This document shows, one piece after another, positions 26,207 through 33,754 of a stretch of DNA of 64,000 nt. A program made the translations under genes and the position numbers. The notes under the pieces are model-generated. The model made no database searches. It was not told the origin of the DNA and saw only the letters and a list, made by a program, of their open reading frames with translations. Source of the stretch: Actinomycetospora callitridis (lineage in GTDB: Bacteria > Actinomycetota > Actinomycetes > Mycobacteriales > Pseudonocardiaceae); assembly GCF_028737265.1 (NCBI RefSeq), contig NZ_JAQZAK010000004.1, positions 310,001-374,000 on the forward strand. Direction: 5' to 3'. Position 1 is the stretch's first letter. Each line of letters begins with the position of its first letter.

Positions 26207-27205
26207 ATGACGAGGACGGTGCGGTTCTCCGAGCTCGGCGACCCCGAGGTGCTGCGGATCGAGGAGGAACCCGACCCGACTCCGGGGCCCGGCGAGGTGG
26301 CCGTCGACGTCGCCGCGATCGGCCTCAACCGGGCCGAGTCGATGTTCCGGCGCGGCGAGTACATCGAGGCCACCACGCTCCCGGCCCGCCTCGGCTACGA
26401 GTGCTCGGGCACCGTCGCGGCGCTGGGCGAGGGCGTCACGCGCTGGTCGGTCGGCGACCGGATCAGCGTCGTCCCGGCGTTCTCGATGAACGACTACGGC
26501 GTCTACGCCGACCGCGCCGTCGTCCCCGCCCGCGCGCTCGTACCGCTGCCGGAGGCGACGAGCTGGGTCGACGGCGCCGCGGTGTGGATGCCGTTCCTCG
26601 TCGGGTACGGCGGGCTGGTCGAGTCGGGCGGGCTCCGGGCCGGCGACCACGTCCTGATCACCGCCGCCACGTCGAGCGTGGGGCTCGCGGCGATCGCGGT
26701 GGCGAACCGCGTCGGCGCGGTCCCGATCGCCACCAGCCGGTCGAGCTCCAAGGCGCCGCAGCTGCGCGACGCCGGCGCTGCGCACGTCGTCGCCACCGGC
26801 GAGGAGGACCTCGTCGAGCGCGTCCATGAGATCACCGACGGCCGGGGCTGCGAGCACGTCTTCGACGCCGTCGCCGGTCCCGCCGTCGCCGACCTGGCCC
26901 GGACGACCGCGGCGGGCGGCATCCTCACGATCCACGGCCTGCTCTCGGGGCAGCCGACGCCGTTCCCGGCCGAGACGCTGCCCGATCTGTGGATGCGGAC
27001 CTATACGTTGTTCGCGATGACCCACGATCCCGAGCGGCTCCGCCGCGCCGGCGCCTTCGTCGGCGCCGGTCTGCGTGACGGCTCCTTCTCCCCGCAGGTG
27101 GACCGCGTGTTCGACGGGCTCGACCAGGTGGTCGACGCGCACCGTCACCTCGAGTCCAACACCCAGGTCGGCAAGATCGTGCTGCGCCCGGGCGGTGCGT
27201 CGTGA
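26207..27205 (+). CDS. Zinc-independent quinone oxidoreductase (medium-chain dehydrogenase family)
   Basis: 332 residues from the ATG at 26207; an in-frame ATG at 26177 would add ten residues but lacks a ribosome site. Zinc ligands are absent, and the NADPH motif is TAATSSVGLAAIAVA, as in QOR and crotonyl-CoA-reductase-like enzymes. It overlaps the phosphotransferase gene by four bases (GTGA). It probably reduces an enone or quinone intermediate of the same acyl or terpenoid pathway; this is inference. Confidence 0.82.
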   Translation: MTRTVRFSELGDPEVLRIEEEPDPTPGPGEVAVDVAAIGLNRAESMFRRGEYIEATTLPARLGYECSGTVAALGEGVTRWSVGDRISVVPAFSMNDYGVYADRAVVPARALVPLPEATSWVDGAAVWMPFLVGYGGLVESGGLRAGDHVLITAATSSVGLAAIAVANRVGAVPIATSRSSSKAPQLRDAGAAHVVATGEEDLVERVHEITDGRGCEHVFDAVAGPAVADLARTTAAGGILTIHGLLSGQPTPFPAETLPDLWMRTYTLFAMTHDPERLRRAGAFVGAGLRDGSFSPQVDRVFDGLDQVVDAHRHLESNTQVGKIVLRPGGAS

Positions 27206-28218
27206 GCGCCGAGGAGGTCCCCGACGTCGTCGTGCGCTGGTTCCGCGACCACATCGACGAGATCGAGGGCGCGCTCGACTTCACCCGCATCGCCGGCGGG
27301 CGCTCCAACCTGACCTACCGCGTCACCGACGAGGCCGGGCACGCCTGGGCGCTGCGGCGCCCGCCGCTGGGCGGGGTGCTGGAGACGGCCCACGACATGG
27401 GCCGGGAGTGGCGGTTCCTCTCCGCGCTCAACCCGACGAACGTGCCCGTCCCGACGCCGCGCGCGTTCTGCGACGACCACGACGTCTGGGGCGCCGACCT
27501 CTACGTCATGGACTTCGCGCCCGGGAAGGTCCTCAACGACACGGAGTCCGGCGAGAAGGTGCCGCAGGACGCGCGCGCGGTCGTCGGAACCTCGACGATC
27601 GACGTCCTCGCCGCCCTGCACGCGGTGGAGCCCGGCGAGGTGGGTCTCGACGACCTCGCCCGGCCCGGCAACTTCGTCGCGCGCCAGCTCAAGCGCTGGC
27701 ACCGCCAGGCCCACTCGTCGGCGATGGAGGACCTCTCCGCCCTCGACGCGGCCCACGACGCCCTCGCCGCGCGCGTCCCCGAGGGCGCGGTCGGGATCGT
27801 CCACGGCGACTACCGACCCGGCAACATCGCCTACTCCCCCGAGGGGCAGGCCGTGGCCGTCTTCGACTGGGAGCTGGCGACGATCGGCGACCCGCTCTGC
27901 GACCTCGGGCACCTGCTCGTGTCGTGGAGCGAGCCGGGCGACACGGTGCCCGAGGCCCTGCCGAGCCCGACCCCGGCCGGCGGCTACCCCACCCGCGGCG
28001 AGCTCATCGAGCGCTACACCGCGGCGACGGGCACCGCGGACGTCGACATCGCCTACTACCTGGCCTTCGCGCGCTGGCGGGCCGCGTGCATCCACGCCGG
28101 CGTCTGGACCCGCTACCGCGCGGGCGACATGGGCGCCGACGCCGACCCGGACGAGGTCACGGGCCCCGAGGCGATCATCGTGCAGGCCGAGACCGCGCTG
28201 GCGGAGCTGGACGGCTGA
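27202..28218 (+). CDS. APH-type phosphotransferase (ACAD10/11 kinase-like)
   Basis: 338 residues. The aminoglycoside-phosphotransferase fold is complete: GGRSNLTYRV nucleotide loop, VHGDYRPGNI catalytic loop and FDWELATIGDP metal motif. In actinobacteria and as the N-terminal domain of mammalian ACAD10/ACAD11, this family goes with acyl-CoA dehydrogenases, pointing to phosphorylation of hydroxyacyl-CoA rather than antibiotic resistance. It is coupled to the quinone oxidoreductase and followed by a palindrome at 28225. Confidence 0.82.
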   Translation: MSAEEVPDVVVRWFRDHIDEIEGALDFTRIAGGRSNLTYRVTDEAGHAWALRRPPLGGVLETAHDMGREWRFLSALNPTNVPVPTPRAFCDDHDVWGADLYVMDFAPGKVLNDTESGEKVPQDARAVVGTSTIDVLAALHAVEPGEVGLDDLARPGNFVARQLKRWHRQAHSSAMEDLSALDAAHDALAARVPEGAVGIVHGDYRPGNIAYSPEGQAVAVFDWELATIGDPLCDLGHLLVSWSEPGDTVPEALPSPTPAGGYPTRGELIERYTAATGTADVDIAYYLAFARWRAACIHAGVWTRYRAGDMGADADPDEVTGPEAIIVQAETALAELDG

Positions 28219-28224
28219 CCCCCA

Positions 28225-28266
28225 CGTGAGCGAAGTTCTCGGCTATAGCCGCGAATTTCGCTCACG
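28225..28266. terminator. Palindrome of the CGTGMGYG family
   Basis: 21-base arms (28225-28245 and 28246-28266) with two mismatches and no separate loop (centre GGCTATAGCC). The left arm begins CGTGAGCGAAGTTCTCGG. It starts six bases after the phosphotransferase stop, so it may end that operon. Confidence 0.65.
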
Positions 28267-28410
28267 GGTGGGCGCGCGTCACAGGGTGGGGCCGGTCACG
28301 GAACGGGATCGCGCGGCCACGTTCGGGCACCACACTCATGGGCGGTCCCGCGCTCAGCGTCGACGCGACGGGGTCGTTCCCCGAGATCGCCGACGTGCCC
28401 GGAGTCCCCG

Positions 28411-28614
28411 ATGATCACTGGCGAGTGCCACTACTGCGAGTCCGTGCGGGTCTGGAAGCTCTACCCGATCCGCCACGAGGACGGCTGCCCCACCGGCGGA
28501 CGCCCGCCGCAGCGCCTGAGCCCCGACGAGTCCCTGCTCTTCGGGCACCCCGACCTGGCCGAGCTCGACCTCACGGTCAGCGCCTGGTACCCCGAGCTCG
28601 CGTCGGCGCTCTGA
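28411..28614 (+). CDS. Small cysteine-containing protein, possible gene
   Basis: 67 residues, starting MITGECHYCESVRVWKLYP, with GGAG six bases before the ATG. Two cysteines form CxxC near the N-terminus and a third follows at about residue 26, which could bind zinc with a nearby His. Amino-acid usage looks protein-like, and a GC-rich hairpin follows. It has no family I recognise; I am moderately unsure that it is real. Confidence 0.5.
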   Translation: MITGECHYCESVRVWKLYPIRHEDGCPTGGRPPQRLSPDESLLFGHPDLAELDLTVSAWYPELASAL

Positions 28615-28931
28615 GCGCGTCGTCGGGTAGGCCTGGACCAGACCCGCCGGCAGGCCGGCGGCCCCCGCCGGCGCGTGACCGGTGAGCTCCCCGGTCCACG
28701 GGACACGCGGAGAGCCAGGTTCCGTCCGACGGCGCTCCGACAGCGCCCGGCGCCGGAGCTCGTCGCCGAGCCCGTCGCACACCGAGGCAGCACCCTCCGT
28801 CACCGGTACCGCTGCGCGTCCGGATGATACCGGACATCCGAGGGTTTTCCCCGATGCAGAGAGCAACCGAAGCCCCCTACCGTCCGTCGGCGACGGCCCC
28901 GATGTGGGCCGTTCGGGGGTTGGGGGCATCG
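28615..28931. other. Non-coding stretch with hairpin and candidate operator
   Basis: This 317-base stretch has no convincing gene. It holds a GC-rich hairpin GCCGGCGG/CCGCCGGC with a three-base loop at 28654-28672, likely a terminator for the small gene before it, and an inverted repeat CGGATG/CATCCG at 28821-28840. The second lies about 90 bases before the next start and could be an operator or part of the promoter. Confidence 0.4.
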
Positions 28932-29477
28932 ATGGGGGACGACGATCAGGCGGTCCAGCGCCGGGCGGCGGCGGTTCCGCACCCGCGCCCTGCCGCCGGC
29001 GAGGCGGCTGACCACACCTCCGCGCCGCCCGGCACGCGTCGCGGGTGGGTCCGGGCACTCGGGCAGGTCTCGGGGCTGCTGCTCGCCCTGCGCGAGGCGG
29101 AGACCGACGGTGCGACCCCGCCCGACCCCCTCGCGGGCGGCCTGGCGCTGCGGGCGTGGAGCGCGCTCACCCGGCCGGTCCTCCGCGACCCCGACCGCAT
29201 CACGATCACCCATGGGCGGCCCGAGGAGCTCGCCCTCGTGGCGCGCACGGCCCGCGTCCTCGCGACGTCGCTGTGCCGTTGGCGGGTGATCGGCGTGGCC
29301 GACCTCGTCACGACGGTCCTGCGCGAGGAGGCGGCCGTCCACGAACGCGAGCCGGAGTGGCTCGTCGCGCAGGTCGCCCGCGTCCACGGCGTCCTGTCGG
29401 CGCCGGACGCCGTCTCGGCCGGGGTCGTGTGGCACGCCCTCGACGACGACCCCGAGGAGACCCCGTGGACTACCTGA
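28932..29477 (+). CDS. Hypothetical protein upstream of SCO6745-family gene
   Basis: 181 residues from the ATG at 28932 (MGDDDQAVQRR). The start is uncertain because only a G-rich tract precedes it. The first 50 residues are Ala/Pro/His-rich and likely disordered; the rest is helical, with LGQVSGLLLALREAE and VIGVADLVTTVLREE. I do not recognise a domain. Its end overlaps the start of the SCO6745-family gene by 13 bases, so the two are probably expressed together. Confidence 0.6.
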   Translation: MGDDDQAVQRRAAAVPHPRPAAGEAADHTSAPPGTRRGWVRALGQVSGLLLALREAETDGATPPDPLAGGLALRAWSALTRPVLRDPDRITITHGRPEELALVARTARVLATSLCRWRVIGVADLVTTVLREEAAVHEREPEWLVAQVARVHGVLSAPDAVSAGVVWHALDDDPEETPWTT

Positions 29478-30382
29478 CGATGCGTGGCCTGTTCTTCGCC
29501 CCGCCCGACCGCCCCCGTCCCGCCGACCCGCCGGCCGGCCGCGACCCGTCGCCGGCCCGCGCTCTGCGGGACGCGATGGAGCCGCTGGCGTGCCTGTCGA
29601 TCTGGTCGCCCGAGGCCGCCGAGGGGTACGCCCGGCTGGGCCTCGAGGACTACTTCGCGGCCTACGTCCGCGAGCGCACCGCGCCGCTCGGGACGCCGCC
29701 GACCGCCGTCGCGGTGGAGGCGCTCGGAGTCTTCGCACCGGACCTCGTCGGGCCCGAGTACGAGGCGGGCGTCGCCGCGGTGCCGCTCGCCGACCTCGTC
29801 CGGGTGCGCATCGACGCCCCGGGCGCCACGCTGCGCCGCCTGCTCGGGGACGTCGACGCCGAGGCCGCGTCCGTGGTCGAGGGGCTGCGCCGGGGCATCG
29901 ACGCTGCCGACCGCACCGCCCGTCCCCTGTTCACCGGCCTGACGACCGAGCCGTGGCCTGCCGACCCGCTCGCCGCCGTCGTCCACGCGTGTCACGTCCT
30001 GCGCGAGCACCGCGGCGACTCCCACCTCGCCGTCTGCGCGGTGGACGGGCTCGACGCGGTGCAGATGAACGTGCTCACCGAGCTCTGGTGCGGCTATCCG
30101 CTCGGCGCCTACACGGCGTCGCGCGGGTGGAGCCCGGCGCAGATCGACGCCGCGGTCGCCGGGCTGGGTCGCCGCGGGCTGCTCGAGGGCCAGGAGCTCA
30201 GCGCGGCCGGTCTGCGACACCGCGCGGACCTCGAGGGGCGGACCGACGCGATGCAGCAGTCCGTGGTCGACGCGATCGGCCCCGACCTGCCGGGGATCAC
30301 CAAGCAGCTCGACGACTGGTCGGACGCCCTCGTCGCCCTCGACGCGGCGCCGTCCGACCCTGCGAAGCGGCTCGCCGGTTGA
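29465..30382 (+). CDS. SCO6745 family protein
   Basis: 305 residues from the GTG at 29465, preceded by GAGGAG; an ATG at 29480 lacks a nearby ribosome site. The layout matches the actinobacterial SCO6745 family: a YARLGLEDYFAAYVRERTAPLG block, the HVLREHRGDSHLA motif near the middle and a winged-helix-like end with W, then GLGRRGLLEG and a GRTDAMQQ helix. The family is named after a Streptomyces protein of unknown role; a helix-turn-helix-like C-terminal part is often noted. Confidence 0.78.
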   Translation: MDYLTMRGLFFAPPDRPRPADPPAGRDPSPARALRDAMEPLACLSIWSPEAAEGYARLGLEDYFAAYVRERTAPLGTPPTAVAVEALGVFAPDLVGPEYEAGVAAVPLADLVRVRIDAPGATLRRLLGDVDAEAASVVEGLRRGIDAADRTARPLFTGLTTEPWPADPLAAVVHACHVLREHRGDSHLAVCAVDGLDAVQMNVLTELWCGYPLGAYTASRGWSPAQIDAAVAGLGRRGLLEGQELSAAGLRHRADLEGRTDAMQQSVVDAIGPDLPGITKQLDDWSDALVALDAAPSDPAKRLAG

Positions 30383-30385
30383 GCG

Positions 30386-30562
30386 TCAGCTCTCCGGCTC
30401 GGGCTCCGGCCCGTCGATCGGCTCCTCGTGGTCGGAACCCTGCACCGCGCCCGGGACGTCGCCACCCGGCTCGACCCTGGGCCGGTGATCGGGCTCGCCC
30501 CGGGTCGGCGGCTGGTCGGCCGTCGCGAGCGGGTCGGTCCGGTCGCTGCGGTCGCCGGCCAT
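30386..30562 (-). CDS. 58-residue acidic Pro-rich protein coupled to benzoate:CoA ligase
   Basis: The ATG (30562-30560) directly abuts the TAG of the benzoate:CoA ligase gene, giving TAGATG, and the frame stays open for 58 codons. The product starts MAGDRSDRTDPLATADQPP and is rich in D, P, E, G and R, hence likely disordered, ending PEPEPES. No family is recognised. Abutting stop and start suggest translational coupling, but the composition could also be a chance open frame in GC-rich DNA. It ends four bases from the convergent SCO6745-family stop. Confidence 0.45.
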   Translation of the reverse strand: MAGDRSDRTDPLATADQPPTRGEPDHRPRVEPGGDVPGAVQGSDHEEPIDGPEPEPES

Positions 30563-32179
30563 CTAGAGCGCCGCCTGCAGGGCGCGGCCCTCGCCGACAC
30601 GCTCGGCGGCCAGCTCGCGCAGCCGGTAGCGCTGGACCTTGCCGGTCGCGGTGCGCGGGACCTCGTCGATGGCGATGACGTGGCGGGGGCGCTTGAACGA
30701 CGCGAGGCCCTCGCGGCACCAGGCCACGAGCGCCTCGGGGTCGACGGTGTGGCCCTCGCCCGGGACGACGCAGGCCACGGGGACGTCGAGGCCGTCGTCG
30801 TCCGACACCGCGACCACCACGACCTCGGCAACGCTCGGGTGCGCGACCAGGCGCTCCTCGACCTCGGCCGGCGTGACCCAGATGCCGCCGACCTTGAGCA
30901 CGTCGTCGGTGCGCCCGAGGCAGGTGTAGGTGCCGTCGGCGTTGCGGATGTAGGTGTCGCCGGTGCGCAGCCACTCCCCCTCGAACACGAGGCGGTTGGT
31001 GGCGGTGCGGCACCAGTAACCGGTGCAGATCGAGTCGCCGCGCACGTAGAGCGTCCCGGTCTCGCCGTCGGGGACGGGCCGGCCGTCGGTGCCGCGGATC
31101 TCGACGTCGTAGCCGGGGACGGGCACGCCCGAGGTCCCGGGCACGACCTCGCCGGGCCGGTTCGACAGGTAGATGTGCAGCGCCTCGGTGGACCCGATGC
31201 CGTCGAGCACCTCGACGCCGAACACCGAGCGCATCCCGTTCACCATCCGGGCGGGCAGCGCCTCCCCCGCGGACGCGCCCCGGCGCACGGTGGCGAAGGC
31301 CACGGCGTCGATCTGCCCGGACTCGGCGGCGGCCAGCAGTGGGCCGTAGGAGCTCGGGGTGCCGAAGAACATCGTCACCCGGTGGCGGGCGGCGAGCTCG
31401 GCGAGCAGCGCCGGGGTGGGCCGCGACGGCTCGAGCACCGCGGCCGCGCCCACCGACAGCGGGAAGAACATCGAGTTCCCGATGCCGTAGGCGAAGAACA
31501 GCTTGGCCACCGACAGGCAGAGGTCGTCGGGGCGGATGCCGAGGACCTGCTGGCCGTAGGTCTCGCACACCGTGCGGATGTCGGCGTGGCGGTGCATCGC
31601 GGCCTTGGGCTTGCCGGTGGTGCCCGACGTGTAGAGCCACAGCGCCTGGGACTCGTCCCACGTGTCGTACGCCGGCGGGGTGCCGCCCAGCGCGTCGCCG
31701 GCGGCGAGCATCTCGGCCCACGTGCGCGCGCCCACCTCGGGGCCGAAGCCGGACGGGTCGTCGCCGGTGACGACGACCTCGCCGACGTCGCCGCCCTTCT
31801 CGCGCGCCGCGAGCACCGCGGCGCGGGTGACGTCGGCGAACGTCTGCGAGCAGAGAACGAGCCGGCTGCGCGAGTCGGCCACGAGCACCGAGAGCTCGGG
31901 GCCGCGCAGCATCGTCGACACCGGCACGGCCACCGCGCCGAGCCGCATCGTCGCGAGGATGCCGGTGAACAGCTCGACCTCGTCGACCATGCACATGACG
32001 ACCCGCTGCTCGGGCTGGACGCCCAGCGCCGCGAGCCCCGCCGCCACGCGCCCGACCTCGGCGTCCAGCTCGGCGTAGGTCAGCGTGCGCGAGGGCGCCC
32101 GCACCGCCACCCGGTCGCCCTCACCGGCCGCCAGCCGACGACCGACGAGGTAGTCCGTGGCGTTGAACGACTCCGACAT
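30563..32179 (-). CDS. bclA: Benzoate:CoA ligase
   Basis: 538 residues from the ATG at 32179. The AMP-binding core shows LYTSGTTGKPKAAMHRH, then SVAKLFFAYGIGNSMFFPL, which is a hallmark of benzoate/4-hydroxybenzoate CoA ligases, and IGSTEALHIYLS. The final catalytic lysine is Lys514 in RTATGKVQRYR. It activates benzoate to benzoyl-CoA using ATP, the entry step of the box pathway, and is encoded after boxC and boxB on the same strand. A 140-base gap with a large palindrome separates it from boxB, which may set its expression level. Confidence 0.93.
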   Translation of the reverse strand: MSESFNATDYLVGRRLAAGEGDRVAVRAPSRTLTYAELDAEVGRVAAGLAALGVQPEQRVVMCMVDEVELFTGILATMRLGAVAVPVSTMLRGPELSVLVADSRSRLVLCSQTFADVTRAAVLAAREKGGDVGEVVVTGDDPSGFGPEVGARTWAEMLAAGDALGGTPPAYDTWDESQALWLYTSGTTGKPKAAMHRHADIRTVCETYGQQVLGIRPDDLCLSVAKLFFAYGIGNSMFFPLSVGAAAVLEPSRPTPALLAELAARHRVTMFFGTPSSYGPLLAAAESGQIDAVAFATVRRGASAGEALPARMVNGMRSVFGVEVLDGIGSTEALHIYLSNRPGEVVPGTSGVPVPGYDVEIRGTDGRPVPDGETGTLYVRGDSICTGYWCRTATNRLVFEGEWLRTGDTYIRNADGTYTCLGRTDDVLKVGGIWVTPAEVEERLVAHPSVAEVVVVAVSDDDGLDVPVACVVPGEGHTVDPEALVAWCREGLASFKRPRHVIAIDEVPRTATGKVQRYRLRELAAERVGEGRALQAAL

Positions 32180-32221
32180 GGGCGCCAGCTCCGTGGTGGT
32201 CGGCGTGACGGGTGGTGACGG

Positions 32222-32300
32222 CGAGGATGTGGCTTTCCTGGCACTGAGTGCAAGCGTGGACGCAGGGCTTGCACTCAACGTCAGAAATGCCGCATCGTCG
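32222..32300. repeat. 79-base imperfect palindrome inside the box operon
   Basis: 34-base arms (32222-32255 and 32267-32300) match at 27 positions around an 11-base loop GTGGACGCAGG; the innermost 11 pairs, including GAGTGCAAGC/GCTTGCACTC, are perfect. It lies between the end of boxB (32320) and the ligase start (32179). Its outer ends and loop recur at 23436-23510. It may be a repeat element that also works as an attenuator or RNA-processing site. Confidence 0.65.
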
Positions 32301-32319
32301 CCCTGAGCTCCGGTGACGC

Positions 32320-33747
32320 TCAGTTGAAGTGCACGTACTCGAAGTCCATCGGCTTGTCGTTGATCCCGTTGGACGGCGGGGCGATCCAGCCGGCGATCTT
32401 CCCCGGCTCGAGGACGGGGTGCATGAGCCCGCGCACGTGGGTCTTGTCCACGTCGGTGGGCAGCCACTTCGACTCCTGGGCCTTCCAGTCCTCCGCCGAG
32501 ATCATCTTGCCCTCGGGGGTGATGTGGCTGCCGGCGAACGCGCCCACCTGCCGGTTGAAGCCGACGTGCGGCAGGGACAGGCGCGCGTCGATCCCGTGCT
32601 TCTCGAGGATGCGGTTCCAGCGCTTGAGCCCGCCGCGGCAGTCGCTCATGTACTCGCTGCGCAGGTCCTGGTTCAGGGCCAGCAGCGCCGGCACCTCGGT
32701 GGTGGTGATCTGCCCGTCGCGCACGGCGTCCACGGCGCCGGCGTCGTCGGTGAGCAGGTGGTCGTCCTTGCGGCGCTCCTCCTGCCAGCGGCCCTTGATG
32801 CCGGCGGTGAAGTAGTTCGCGGCGTTGGTGGAGGACTCGTTGCCGAAGAGGTCCAGCGAGACCGTGTAGTGGAAGTTGATGTACTTCTGGATCATGTCCA
32901 GCGGGATGCCGCCGGCCCCGGCGACCTCCTCGGAGTCGTGCTCGTTCATCAGCTGCGCGGTGCGGGTGACGACGCGGTCGATGCCGGTGGTGCCCACGAA
33001 CATGTGGTGGGCCTCCTCCTTGAGCATGAACTCGCAGGTGCGCGAGAGCGGGTCGAAGCCCGACTCCTTCAGCGTCCCGAGCTGGTACTTGCCGTCCCGG
33101 TCGGTGAAGTACGTGAACATGAAGAACGACAGCCAGTCCGGGGTCTCCTCGTTGAAGGCCCCGAGGATGCGCGGTGAGTCGTCCGAGCCGGAGTTGCGGG
33201 CCAGCAGCTGGTCGGCCTCCTCGCGCCCGGCCCGGCCGAAGTAGGCGTGCAGCAGGTAGACCATCGCCCAGAGGTGACGGCCCTCCTCGACGTTGACCTG
33301 GAACAGGTTGCGCATGTCGTAGAGCGACGGCGCGGTGGCCCCGAGGAAGCGCTGCTGCTCGACCGACGCGGGCTCGGTGTCGCCCTGGATGACGATCAGG
33401 CGCTGCAGGTCGGCGCGGTACTCCCCGGGCACCTCCTGCCAGACCGGCTCGCCCTTGTGCTCCCCGAAGGCGATCTTGCGGTCCGGGTCGTGCTCGGAGA
33501 GGAAGACACCCCAGCGGTACTCGTTCATCGGGACGTGGTCGAAGTGCGCCCAGCCCTCGCGCCCGACGTCGACCGCCGTGCGCAGGTAGACGTCCTTGGT
33601 GTCGACGGCCGGGCCCATGTCGCCCCACCAGTCGAGGAAGTTCGGCTGCCAGCGCTCGAGGGCGCGCTGGAGCTTGCGGTCGGACGCGAGGTCGACGTTG
33701 TTCGGGATCTTGGCGTCGAAATCGATCTTCGGGCGTGCAGAGGTCAT
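32320..33747 (-). CDS. boxB: Benzoyl-CoA 2,3-epoxidase, oxygenase component BoxB
   Basis: 475 residues, the usual BoxB length, starting MTSARPKIDFDAKIPNNVDL. It is a class I di-iron oxygenase: Glu125, the Glu155-xx-His158 pair (VEEGRHLW), Asp216 and the Glu245-xx-His248 pair (EEAHHMF) supply the six expected iron ligands. With the reductase BoxA it epoxidises benzoyl-CoA at C2-C3. boxA is not in the window and must lie elsewhere. The gene starts seven bases after the boxC stop. Confidence 0.96.
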   Translation of the reverse strand: MTSARPKIDFDAKIPNNVDLASDRKLQRALERWQPNFLDWWGDMGPAVDTKDVYLRTAVDVGREGWAHFDHVPMNEYRWGVFLSEHDPDRKIAFGEHKGEPVWQEVPGEYRADLQRLIVIQGDTEPASVEQQRFLGATAPSLYDMRNLFQVNVEEGRHLWAMVYLLHAYFGRAGREEADQLLARNSGSDDSPRILGAFNEETPDWLSFFMFTYFTDRDGKYQLGTLKESGFDPLSRTCEFMLKEEAHHMFVGTTGIDRVVTRTAQLMNEHDSEEVAGAGGIPLDMIQKYINFHYTVSLDLFGNESSTNAANYFTAGIKGRWQEERRKDDHLLTDDAGAVDAVRDGQITTTEVPALLALNQDLRSEYMSDCRGGLKRWNRILEKHGIDARLSLPHVGFNRQVGAFAGSHITPEGKMISAEDWKAQESKWLPTDVDKTHVRGLMHPVLEPGKIAGWIAPPSNGINDKPMDFEYVHFN

Positions 33748-33754
33748 GGTGTGG

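Noticed and set aside
27202-28218. Aminoglycoside resistance gene.
   Set aside because: The APH fold is present, but linkage to acyl-CoA and redox genes, and similarity to ACAD10/11-type kinases, fit metabolism better.
28338-28685. A 115-codon plus-strand frame overlapping the small cysteine-containing gene.
   Set aside because: Its product is Arg/Pro-rich with no start signal, and the shorter overlapping frame has a ribosome site and more normal composition.
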